A stretch of 6,145 bases of DNA from Acidobacteriaceae bacterium (GTDB lineage Bacteria > Acidobacteriota > Terriglobia > Terriglobales > Acidobacteriaceae). Shown in pieces: positions 1-6,145 of the stretch. The position numbers and the translations under genes are program-made. The stretch is taken from positions 1 through 6,145 of the forward strand of contig JAOAPJ010000077.1 of the NCBI GenBank assembly GCA_025462805.1. The letters are read 5' to 3'. Within the stretch, counting starts at the first letter, position 1. Every line of letters begins with the position of its first letter. The notes under the pieces were generated by a model. The model was not told where the DNA came from. It did no database searches and saw only the letters and a program-made list of their open reading frames with translations.

Positions 1-63
1 TTCTTTTGCTGCTCTTTCTTTGCTTCTATCTCTGCCTACTCGCTCGCCACAGGAGACGCCACC
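1..63 (+). promoter_or_regulatory. Pyrimidine-rich leader and ribosome binding site of the glucosaminidase gene
   Basis: Positions 1-48 are almost all C and T, with only about eight purines, and then the composition changes abruptly. A strong Shine-Dalgarno match, AGGAGA, lies at 51-56, seven bases before the ATG at 64, and this decides the start of the gene. I see no convincing -35/-10 pair in the bases available, so the promoter is either upstream of the window or not of the simple sigma-70 form. The pyrimidine tract may simply keep the leader unstructured; that is inference. Confidence 0.55.
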
Positions 64-591
64 ATGCTCAGCACGCCCCTCAGCAGACTTCAGGACACCT
101 TCCTTCGCCAGGCCAGCGCCGCCGCACACGCCGCCGGTCACATCTTTCCCGAGTACGCCGCCTGCGAAGCAGCGCTTGAGTCCACCTGGGGTGAATCCCG
201 GCTGGCCCGCGAAGCCAATAACCTCTTCGGCCAAAAACATTCCGCGGAGGACATCAGTGGCGTCCTCCTTCCCGCGCTCCTCATGCCCACCCAGGAGTTC
301 CTGCATGGCAAATGGGTCACCGTCAACGCGCAGTGGGCGCGCTTTGGCGACCGCGCCGCCTGCTTCCGCTCCCGCATGGCTCTGCTGCACCACCTCAGCC
401 GAACCTATTCCGCCTATGGCCGCGCCCTCGTCGCCACCACCGGTGAGGTATTCATCGAGGAGGTCTCGCGCGTCTGGTCCACCGATCCCCAGCGCGCCGC
501 CAAAGTGCTCGCCATCCATCGCCAGCACTGCGCCAGCTTCCTGCCCATGCCGATCCGGCAGCAGCGATCCGCCACTCTGCAAATCGCCTAA
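64..591 (+). CDS. Glucosaminidase-domain protein (GH73 / FlgJ-type peptidoglycan hydrolase)
   Basis: Predicted N-acetylglucosaminidase that would cleave glycan strands of peptidoglycan. The 175 residues are essentially one catalytic domain. The segment ALESTWGESRL (37-47) followed by ANNLFGQK (51-58) is the family hallmark, with E39 the expected catalytic glutamate. WARFGDRAACFRSRMALL (91-108) matches the region before the core helices, and VWSTDPQRAAKVLAI (137-151) corresponds to the family's (Y)ATDPxYAxK motif, here with W138 and R144 in place of the usual aromatic residues. There is no signal peptide, membrane segment, LysM or SH3 repeat, so the protein is either cytoplasmic until released by another route (as endolysins are) or exported in an unusual way. 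The start is fixed by AGGAGA seven bases upstream; the stop is TAA. It faces the large - strand operon tail-to-tail. Alternatives are a prophage or tailocin lysin remnant or a secretion-associated muramidase; only 63 bases of upstream context are visible, so this cannot be settled here. The family call is firm, the role is not. Confidence 0.85.
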   Translation: MLSTPLSRLQDTFLRQASAAAHAAGHIFPEYAACEAALESTWGESRLAREANNLFGQKHSAEDISGVLLPALLMPTQEFLHGKWVTVNAQWARFGDRAACFRSRMALLHHLSRTYSAYGRALVATTGEVFIEEVSRVWSTDPQRAAKVLAIHRQHCASFLPMPIRQQRSATLQIA

Positions 592-615
592 GCAATGGGA
601 GATGGGCGTCCGGCC

Positions 616-638
616 GGGTTGGCAGCAGCCGTTAACCC
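616..638 (+). terminator. Imperfect hairpin after the glucosaminidase gene, possible terminator
   Basis: GGGTT (616-620) can pair with AACCC (634-638) and GGC (621-623) with GCC (628-630) around an AGCA loop, leaving a three-base GTT bulge at 631-633. It lies 24 bases after the stop codon. No run of T follows, so it is not a classical intrinsic terminator. It may be an mRNA 3' stabilising stem or chance in GC-rich DNA. Confidence 0.25.
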
Positions 639-650
639 CAACCCCGAGAC

Positions 651-688
651 ATATTTGCGGCTAAGTCGTTGAGCAAGAGATATTTGCG
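651..688 (+). repeat. Direct repeat of ATATTTGCG, 29 bases apart
   Basis: ATATTTGCG occurs at 651-659 and again at 680-688. The preceding bases are also similar (GAGAC and AAGAG). The AT-rich cores stand out from the GC-rich surroundings. The spacing is close to, but not exactly, three helical turns. The copies could be paired protein-binding sites or a remnant of a short duplication; nothing else shows which. Confidence 0.4.
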
Positions 689-730
689 CACCGGGAACCC
701 CGCAGCACGCTGATTGCAAATGACTTGCAT

Positions 731-748
731 CCGGGGCCCCGGTACCGG
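731..748. repeat. Two overlapping perfect palindromes, CCGGGGCCCCGG and CCGGTACCGG
   Basis: CCGGGGCCCCGG (731-742) is a perfect 12-base palindrome. It shares CCGG with a second perfect palindrome, CCGGTACCGG (739-748). They lie between the convergent genes, where a stem serving both transcripts would be useful, but neither has a proper loop or a T-tract. Termination or protein binding is only inference. Confidence 0.45.
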
Positions 749-762
749 AGGGGGGAGGGGGG
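747..762 (+). other. G-rich tract with two runs of six G
   Basis: The + strand reads GG, A, six G (750-755), A, six G (757-762). The tract contains only G and A. It is a plausible site for a G-quadruplex or for slippage on the + strand, and gives a C-rich stretch just downstream of the synthase-like gene on the - strand transcript. Quadruplex folding would need very short loops and is not established by the sequence. Confidence 0.4.
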
Positions 763-765
763 TAG

Positions 766-777
766 CGTAACGTTACG
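766..777. repeat. Perfect 12-base palindrome CGTAACGTTACG
   Basis: CGTAACGTTACG is a perfect palindrome containing AACGTT. It lies 33 bases beyond the stop of the - strand gene, right after the G-tract. Without a loop it is more like a dimeric protein-binding or methylation site than a terminator stem. The function is unknown. Confidence 0.4.
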
Positions 778-810
778 GCCGAAGACAGGCTCCGTCCCGG
801 CTCCCTGCCG

Positions 811-3800
811 CTACGCCGCCGACCGCTTTCGTCCCGACTGCTTGTGCTCGGCCAGCAGCAGCGACTCGCGGATCGGCTTCTCATGCAGCAGCAGCTCCGT
901 CGCCTTCAGGTTGGCGTTCCCGTGGAACCACTCCTGCACGATGTTGCCGTGCAGCAGGTTCAACACCGCCAGCAGCGACATGCCCTGGTGGTGTGCCATC
1001 CACTCGCGCACCAGCTCCGCCTGCTTCAGCGACTTCTGATAGTCGCCCGACTCATAGAAGCCGTAAGCCCCCACCCAGCCCATGCCGGCCATCCGCCGCA
1101 GGTTCTTCAGCGCTTCAGCCTCATCGATCATCAGGGCCAGGAACGACGAGTAGGGTGAGATCACCGGCCCCGCCACCGCGTCCCACTTCAGCGCGATCGC
1201 AGGGATGCCGAAGGCCAGGTAGTGATAGTGTCCCTGCTCGTCCATCTCCGCATAGCCGCACTCGGAGATGCCCCACGGAATGTTGTTCTTCTCTTTCGCG
1301 AAAGCGCGCTGGATCGCGACCACATTCACCAGCGTGCGGGTGACGAGCGTGTCCGGATAGGCCCGCATCCACAGCGCCGGCATCAGGTACTCGAACATCG
1401 TGCCCGTCCAGGAGATCAGCGCCGGCAGCCCGTACGCCACAGTGTGGATGCGCCCCAGCTTGAACCAGCTCTGCTGCGTCGCATCCCCCTTGGCCACGGC
1501 GACGAACGCGCCAATGCGCGCCTCGGAGCAGAGCAGGTCATAGCAGGCCTTGTGCAGCTCCTCCGTCTCCACCATGTAGCCGATCGACAGGATCTGCCGC
1601 GACGGCTCGATCAGGAAGGCGAAGTCCATCTCGGCCACGCACTGCTCCGCCCGCTCCGCGAGCTTGCTCAGCCGGTCGGTCAGCGTCAGCTGCCGCGTGC
1701 GTGCGCTCGCCAGTTGCGCCCGCAGCTTCTCGACCAGGTACACGTGCGACGGCTCGATCGCCTTGGTCGACCAGGCCCGCTGCAGCCGCCCGTCGAGATC
1801 GTCGATGTAGGCCACGCTGCGTCCAATCGTGGGCGTGCTCAAGTCCTTCAGCACCGGCTCGAGCGGCAAATACTCACCGTCCAGCCACGGCACGTAGTCG
1901 GTCACCAGCATGCGCACCGCATCGAGACGGCGCAGCAGCTCGGCCAGCCACCAGTCCGCCTCGCTGCGCGTCTTGTCCGCGACCGACGTGCCCCGCACGT
2001 GGTCGAAGGCCGGCGACTGCCGCACCTCGCAGCACCAATCGATCCAGCTGCGCAGGTCGCTGCGCAGCCCCGGACGGTGCACCGTCGCGTCCTCGGCGCG
2101 AATCTCGGAGCTCATCCCCGCTCGCGGGTCGCTGTACGGCGGCGCCTCCGGCAGGCCCGCGGGAAGTGCGTCCAGCGACGCAAGCAGCGCCGACACATCA
2201 CGGATGCCGGCCCACAGCCGCGGCGTGATCAGCGGTTCACGCAGCAGCCCCTCGGCGCCGGAGCGCAGCGTATAGAAGGAGGCGGCCAGATTGCCGCTGT
2301 CCACCGAGGACACCACGCGCGGCCGGATCGGCTCCAGCGTGCGCGTGTCGTACCAGTTGTAGATGTGGCCGTTCCGCTTCTCCATGCGGTCGTATGTATC
2401 CAGGCTGCAATGGCTCAGCGCGACGAACTCGGGCACGCTCAGGTAGCCGAAGGTCTGTGCCGCCTGTCGCGCGTTCAGCAGTAGCCCGAAGTTGGTCGGT
2501 GAGACACGCGCCGCCTCGAACAGCTCGTGCTCTTCCACATTGTCCGGCACCAGGTAGTTGTGAGCCGGGCCGCCGTACTCGTAGAAGAAGCGCCAGGTGC
2601 GCAGCGCCATCTCGCGCAGGAACACCTTCTGCGGCTCCGTCAGCGCCTGCCGGTTGTCTCGCGGCGGCTTGTTCAGCCATGCCGTCACAGCACTCTCGAA
2701 CAGCCACAGCAGCAGGATGGGCGCGGCGATCAGGAGCGAGCTCGGACGCACCAGCGCCACCAGCACCGCGACTCCCGCGGTGAAGATCGGGGTGGCCTGC
2801 AGATAGCGGTCCACCGGCGTCGTCTTTCCCCCCGCCGACTCCGCCTGCGCCGCGGTCTCCCACTCCAGCAGCCGCTGCCCGGTGACAAAGCGCCGCACCA
2901 GCGAGCGGATGATCGCGTCCAGCGCCAGCAGTGTCTGGTGGGGCAGGAAGGCCAGGTTCAACAGGGTGATGATCAGGCTCTGGCCGAAGCCATCCAGCGC
3001 CTCGCGCACCTCACCCTTCTGTGGGCTGGCCCAGGCCCGGCCCACACTGAATACCAACGACACCAGGCTGGGCACGAACAGCAGGAACAGCGTCACCAGC
3101 GTCCAGAAGAGCGGCCCGCCGGGCAGCCCCAGCCACCCCGCCACCAGCAGGATCAGCGTGAACGGTTCCACCAGCGAGCGTCGCAGATTGTCGAAGATCT
3201 TCCAGCGCGAGATCGGCGAGATGGGATTCTTCACCATGCGACCGCTCTCGTCCGGCACCTTGCCGAACAGCCACTGGGCGATCTGCCAATCGCCGCGCAC
3301 CCAGCGGTGCTGCCGCCGCCGGTACGCGCTGTAATGCGACGGATAGTCGTCGATGACCTCGATATCCGTCACTAGGCCGGCGCGTGCATACGCGCCCTCG
3401 ATCAGGTCGTGGCTGAGCAGCGAGTTGCGTGGGAAGCGCCGGTCGAGCACCGCATGCAGCGTGTCGACCTCGTAGATCCCCTTGCCGGTGAAGATGCCTT
3501 CGCCGTACAGGTCCTGATACGCATCGGATACGGCGCGCGTGTAGATGTCAAAGCCGGTCTGGCCCGAATAGATCGCCGCCAGCCGCGACCGCGACGCAGA
3601 GTGAACGCTCACCCCCACACGCGGCTGCAGGATGCCGTAGCCCTGGGTGACGAGGCGCGACTCCGGATCGATCACCGCCTGATTGAGCGGATGCGCCATC
3701 GCGCCGACCATGGCGTGCGCCGTGCCGCGCGGCAGTTGTGTGTCCGAGTCCAGAGTGATGACGTAGCGGACCTGCCCCAGAGCGGCCAGGTCGCCGATCT

Positions 3801-5538
3801 TCACCGGGAAACTGTCGAACACGCCGCGGATCAGCTTGTTCAGATCCAGCAGCTTGCCCCGCTTGCGCTCCCATCCCATCCACACACCCTGGCGTGCGTT
3901 GAAGATGCGGTGGCGATGGAGCAGGAAGAAGCTGCCGCCACCTTTGCCGGCGTAGCGCGCGTTCAGGCCGTTGATGAGCCCGACAGCCAGATCAACCATG
4001 GGATCCGTGTCGTTGGGCCTGGGTCGCGCTACCGAGTCCGGCAGATCGCTGACCAGAGCGAAGTGCAGATTGCGATCCTGGTTGGCCAGATAGCGCACTT
4101 CGAGGTCCTCGACCAGCTCGCGTACCTGCTTCTCGTTCAGCAATAGCGTGGGGACGGCGACCAGCGTGGTGAGATCCTCGGGCAGTCCCTTGGGAAACTC
4201 GAGTTTAGGCAGCGCCGAGGCCTTGAACAGTGCAGTGACCGTATTGTTGACCAGATCCACGGCGCCCTGGGCCGCCGGGATCAGCAGCAGCAGGAACGCG
4301 AAGCTGAGCCCGCCGAGGATTGAGTAGTTCGGCACCAGCGCAGCCAGGATGACTCCGATCAGCACCACCGTCAGCACGATGATGCCGCCAATATAGAAGT
4401 CATCGGCACCGCCCCACACCATCATGCGAATGCGGTCGATCAGGCATGGACGGTAGCCCACCTGTCGCGCGAGGGAAGGGAATCCGGTATCCACCAGGTA
4501 GTAGCCGACATGCGATCGACGCAGCGCCAGCCGCGGAACATCATTGGAACGTGTGGGCCGCTGAGCCAGCCGGAGCGCGGCCTGGGCTATCTCCAGTTCC
4601 GTGCTATCGGAGTTGCGGGCGATCTCTGAGACGCGCTCGCGGTAGCGCTCGCGGCTATCGAAGTCCATCTGCGGGTACGCGCCGGCCGGATCCTCCCGCA
4701 ACACCTCGTTGAAGACGACCAGCCCCTCGATCATCTGCGCCCAATTGGCGTAGATCGCACTGCGGATGCTGTCGAAGCGCGCGGCCAGCAGCCCGGCTGC
4801 CGCCAGATCGTGCGCCGCCGGATCGTCGATCTGCGTGCGCGCCTGCGTCAGGATCTCCTCCACCAGCAGGAACTTCACCGCAGTTGGGAAGGCCCATAGT
4901 TCGCGCAGTGTGAGCGGATCCGCCTTCTGGATCTCGTTCAGGAACCAGACGACCCACTCGTCGTTCCAGCGCGACTCGGTAGCCTGCAAGTATGCGTCCG
5001 CTACCGTGATGATGCGCGGCTCATCGCCCTCCCGGGGACGCACCACAACCGGCAGCCGCTCCAGCCGCCGACGGAGGGAGTACATCTCGTCCAGCGCTGA
5101 CTGCAGCAGCCGCGGATTCTCTCGCAGCTCAAGCAGTGGGTCGAGCGGCTCGCCTGGCCTGTAGGTCGGCATGGGTCGCCGGTCCAGTTCGCGGAAGACC
5201 TGACCGTAGGCGGATTGCGCGGCGCTGATCCGACGGCTGAAGATATCGCCCTGCGGCGCGCGGGCAACGTTCCACTCAAACGGCGCTACTTGCGCATCGC
5301 GGCGAATCTGTTCTTCCGTGCGCTCGATCTTCGGAGCCGGCACCTTGGCAACCACAGGTGGTTCCGGCGGAGCTGAGGGTTCACCCGTCGGCTCCACTGG
5401 TGCAGTGGGCGGCAGCGTGGCAGCGGTCCCGGCGGGCAACGGGTCAGCAGGCAGCGGCACAGGACTCTCCGCGCTCATCGCATCCAGACTATCGTTGCTC
5501 CGGGTCGTCTCGTCGTCCTTGAATGGCTGGTGATTCAT
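811..5538 (-). CDS. Cyclic beta-1,2-glucan synthase-like protein: GT84 plus glycoamylase domain, without GH94
   Basis: Large inner-membrane glycosyltransferase, expected to polymerise glucose from a nucleotide sugar (UDP-glucose in the family) on the cytoplasmic face. Residues 25-75 are a Pro/Ala-rich linker. Residues 75-370 are a mainly helical cytoplasmic region ending in HVGYYLVDTG (343-352), typical of the family. Membrane segments lie near 382-402, 405-428, 790-832 (two), possibly 853-873, and 915-955 (two). The GT84 domain (about 450-780) has ITLDSDTQLPRG with DSD at 597-599, LLSHDLIEGA (707-716) and RRQHRWVRGDWQ (741-752). The glycoamylase/cyclisation domain (about 960-1555) has PDN (998-1000), SPTNFGL (1013-1019), NWYDT (1061-1065), VDSGNLA (1079-1085), SEARIGAFVAVAKGD (1338-1352), TMFEYLMP with E1383, WGISE with E1426, GFYES with E1496 and MAHHQGM (1514-1520). 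After ATELLLHEKP (1546-1555) only a basic tail remains, whereas NdvB/ChvB/Cgs (around 2,800 residues) continue into a GH94 phosphorylase. The start overlaps the upstream exporter gene; a weak GGCGAG lies six bases before the ATG. Family assignment is firm; the exact product is inference. Confidence 0.88.
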   Translation of the reverse strand: MNHQPFKDDETTRSNDSLDAMSAESPVPLPADPLPAGTAATLPPTAPVEPTGEPSAPPEPPVVAKVPAPKIERTEEQIRRDAQVAPFEWNVARAPQGDIFSRRISAAQSAYGQVFRELDRRPMPTYRPGEPLDPLLELRENPRLLQSALDEMYSLRRRLERLPVVVRPREGDEPRIITVADAYLQATESRWNDEWVVWFLNEIQKADPLTLRELWAFPTAVKFLLVEEILTQARTQIDDPAAHDLAAAGLLAARFDSIRSAIYANWAQMIEGLVVFNEVLREDPAGAYPQMDFDSRERYRERVSEIARNSDSTELEIAQAALRLAQRPTRSNDVPRLALRRSHVGYYLVDTGFPSLARQVGYRPCLIDRIRMMVWGGADDFYIGGIIVLTVVLIGVILAALVPNYSILGGLSFAFLLLLIPAAQGAVDLVNNTVTALFKASALPKLEFPKGLPEDLTTLVAVPTLLLNEKQVRELVEDLEVRYLANQDRNLHFALVSDLPDSVARPRPNDTDPMVDLAVGLINGLNARYAGKGGGSFFLLHRHRIFNARQGVWMGWERKRGKLLDLNKLIRGVFDSFPVKIGDLAALGQVRYVITLDSDTQLPRGTAHAMVGAMAHPLNQAVIDPESRLVTQGYGILQPRVGVSVHSASRSRLAAIYSGQTGFDIYTRAVSDAYQDLYGEGIFTGKGIYEVDTLHAVLDRRFPRNSLLSHDLIEGAYARAGLVTDIEVIDDYPSHYSAYRRRQHRWVRGDWQIAQWLFGKVPDESGRMVKNPISPISRWKIFDNLRRSLVEPFTLILLVAGWLGLPGGPLFWTLVTLFLLFVPSLVSLVFSVGRAWASPQKGEVREALDGFGQSLIITLLNLAFLPHQTLLALDAIIRSLVRRFVTGQRLLEWETAAQAESAGGKTTPVDRYLQATPIFTAGVAVLVALVRPSSLLIAAPILLLWLFESAVTAWLNKPPRDNRQALTEPQKVFLREMALRTWRFFYEYGGPAHNYLVPDNVEEHELFEAARVSPTNFGLLLNARQAAQTFGYLSVPEFVALSHCSLDTYDRMEKRNGHIYNWYDTRTLEPIRPRVVSSVDSGNLAASFYTLRSGAEGLLREPLITPRLWAGIRDVSALLASLDALPAGLPEAPPYSDPRAGMSSEIRAEDATVHRPGLRSDLRSWIDWCCEVRQSPAFDHVRGTSVADKTRSEADWWLAELLRRLDAVRMLVTDYVPWLDGEYLPLEPVLKDLSTPTIGRSVAYIDDLDGRLQRAWSTKAIEPSHVYLVEKLRAQLASARTRQLTLTDRLSKLAERAEQCVAEMDFAFLIEPSRQILSIGYMVETEELHKACYDLLCSEARIGAFVAVAKGDATQQSWFKLGRIHTVAYGLPALISWTGTMFEYLMPALWMRAYPDTLVTRTLVNVVAIQRAFAKEKNNIPWGISECGYAEMDEQGHYHYLAFGIPAIALKWDAVAGPVISPYSSFLALMIDEAEALKNLRRMAGMGWVGAYGFYESGDYQKSLKQAELVREWMAHHQGMSLLAVLNLLHGNIVQEWFHGNANLKATELLLHEKPIRESLLLAEHKQSGRKRSAA
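5535..5538 (-). promoter_or_regulatory. ATGA stop-start overlap coupling exporter and synthase-like genes
   Basis: On the - strand the bases ATGA hold both the ATG of the synthase-like gene (5538-5536) and the TGA stop of the ABC exporter gene (5537-5535). Such four-base overlaps usually mean that ribosomes finishing the first gene restart on the second. With only a weak ribosome binding site (GGCGAG, 5550-5545) inside the upstream coding end, translation of the synthase-like gene probably depends on the exporter. It also supports the start chosen over the next in-frame ATG at 5478. Confidence 0.85.
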
Positions 5539-6145
5539 CGATAGCTCGCCGCCTGCATCTCGAACATGCCGGCATAGCGGCCGCCCAGCGCCATCAGCGC
5601 GGCGTGGGTGCCTTGCTCGACCAGCCGGCCACCCTCCAGAACTACGATGCGGTCTGCCATCCGCACCGTAGAGAATCGATGAGAGATCAATAGCGCCATC
5701 TTGCCTTTGGTTAGCTCAGCGAAGCGTTCAAAGACCTCGAGCTCGCTCTTGGCGTCGAGCGCCGCGGTGGGCTCGTCGAGAATGAGGAGTTGCGCGTCCC
5801 GCAGGTACGCGCGGGCGAGCGCCACCCGCTGCCACTCTCCGCCGGAGAGTTCCACACCGCCCTCGAACCGGCGGCCCAGCATCTGGTCATAGCCGCCTGC
5901 CAGCTTCGCGACAACGCTGGCTGCGAGACTCTGCTCGGCGGCGCGTTCGATCTCCAACTCGCTGTGCTCACGCTCCACCCGGCCGACTCCGATGTTGTCC
6001 CGGGCCGTCATCTCGTATCGCATGAAGTCCTGAAAAATCACACCCATCTCATGATGCAAGTCGTCTAAATCGTACTCGCGCAGGTCCACGCCATCGAGCA
6101 GGATCTGCCCTTCGGTCGGATCGTAGAGCCGGGTGATCAGCTTCA
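5535..6145 (-). CDS. ABC exporter, C-terminal part of the ATP-binding domain (partial)
   Basis: The C-terminal part of the nucleotide-binding domain of an ABC exporter, the motor of transport across the inner membrane. The frame stays open to the window edge: before the GTG codon at 6089 it reads KLITRLYDPTEGQILLDG, normal sequence just after a Walker A motif, so that GTG (a valine) is not the start and the gene begins beyond 6145. Walker A itself is outside the window. Visible are the Q-loop in VIFQDF (Q at 6032-6030), signature LSGGEWQ (5849-5829), Walker B LLILDEP (5789-5769), the D-loop AALD and the H-loop LLISHR (H at 5681-5679). All key residues are present, so this half looks active. 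The tail, GGRYAGMFEMQAASYR, is the usual end of exporters with fused membrane and ATPase domains; whether a membrane domain is fused here cannot be seen. It is first in an overlapping pair with the synthase-like gene, which suggests export of that enzyme's product, as NdvA/ChvA does for NdvB/ChvB. The tryptophan in LSGGEWQ differs from the LSGGE(R/K)Q usual in NdvA-type proteins, and the substrate could be something else. Confidence 0.88.
   Translation of the reverse strand, partial: KLITRLYDPTEGQILLDGVDLREYDLDDLHHEMGVIFQDFMRYEMTARDNIGVGRVEREHSELEIERAAEQSLAASVVAKLAGGYDQMLGRRFEGGVELSGGEWQRVALARAYLRDAQLLILDEPTAALDAKSELEVFERFAELTKGKMALLISHRFSTVRMADRIVVLEGGRLVEQGTHAALMALGGRYAGMFEMQAASYR

Larger units (their letters stand above)
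592..810. other. Convergent intergenic region, no gene seen
   Basis: This 219-base gap lies between the stop of the + strand glucosaminidase (591) and the stop of the - strand synthase-like gene (811). No reading frame here resembles a protein family. Translating the - strand past the stop at 811 gives no trace of a GH94 domain. Transcription must end here from both sides. The gap holds an imperfect hairpin (616-638), a direct repeat (651-688), a small inverted repeat TGCAA-ATGAC-TTGCA (715-729), three perfect palindromes (731-777) and a G-rich tract (747-762), which are listed separately. Confidence 0.75.

Noticed and set aside
20..664. A 214-codon + strand frame overlapping the glucosaminidase gene
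   Set aside because: It gives a Pro/Ser/Ala/Arg-rich translation without motifs. The alternative frame at 64-591 has clear GH73 motifs, an ATG and a good ribosome binding site.
588..884. A 98-codon - strand frame reaching across the intergenic gap, considered as a GH94 remnant after a frameshift
   Set aside because: The translation is Ser/Arg/Pro-rich with no phosphorylase motif, and it overlaps the end of the synthase-like gene in another frame. It does not support a broken longer protein.
1222..2484. A 420-codon open frame on the + strand opposite the synthase-like gene
   Set aside because: It is rich in Arg, His, Gln and Pro, resembles no family, and is exactly what the high-GC codon use of the - strand gene produces on the other strand. 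The - strand frame has many family motifs across the same span.
2527..4146. Further long + strand open frames (2527-3375 and 3409-4146)
   Set aside because: Same antisense effect: low-complexity Gln/Arg/His-rich translations without domains, lying across the GT84 and membrane-segment coding of the real gene.
5535..6089. Taking the GTG at 6089 as the start of the ABC gene
   Set aside because: The frame is open to the window edge and reads normal ATPase sequence upstream of that codon (ending LLDG-V-DLREY), so the real start and Walker A motif are outside the window.
1..6145. CRISPR array, tRNA, rRNA, insertion sequence ends or att sites
   Set aside because: I saw no regularly spaced repeats, cloverleaf-like sequence, transposase reading frame or terminal inverted repeats. 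The short repeats present are confined to 592-810.

Overview
This GC-rich, densely coding bacterial window holds one complete small gene on the + strand and the 3' part of a two-gene operon on the - strand; the two transcription units converge on a 219-base intergenic gap. The host cannot be named from the sequence. The overall GC richness, an orphan glucosaminidase and a giant glucan-synthase-like protein next to an ABC exporter would suit an Acidobacteriota or proteobacterial chromosome. I lean weakly to Acidobacteriota by general impression only.

Layout. Positions 1-63 are a pyrimidine-rich leader with a good ribosome binding site. Positions 64-591 (+) encode a 175-residue glucosaminidase of the GH73/FlgJ-lysozyme type, consisting of the catalytic domain alone with no visible signal peptide. 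Positions 592-810 carry no convincing gene but are rich in short symmetric elements: an imperfect hairpin, a 9-base direct repeat, three perfect palindromes and a G-tract. Positions 811-5538 (-) encode a 1575-residue membrane protein with the first two thirds of a cyclic beta-1,2-glucan synthase architecture: an N-terminal cytoplasmic region, a GT84 glycosyltransferase between membrane segments, and a glycoamylase-type (cyclisation) domain. It stops where the usual C-terminal GH94 phosphorylase domain would begin. Positions 5535-6145 (-) are the 3' end of an ABC exporter ATPase gene whose start lies beyond the window.

How they fit together. The exporter and synthase-like genes overlap by four bases (ATGA), so they are very probably co-transcribed and translationally coupled, with the exporter first. 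In Rhizobiaceae and Brucella, cyclic beta-1,2-glucan is made by NdvB/ChvB/Cgs from UDP-glucose and exported by the ABC protein NdvA/ChvA/Cgt. A glucan or related periplasmic/extracellular polysaccharide made by one protein and exported by the other is therefore the leading inference. The missing GH94 domain and the LSGGEWQ-type signature of the ATPase both differ from the classical system, so the product should not be assumed to be ordinary cyclic glucan. The glucosaminidase gene is convergent and has no evident functional link to the operon.
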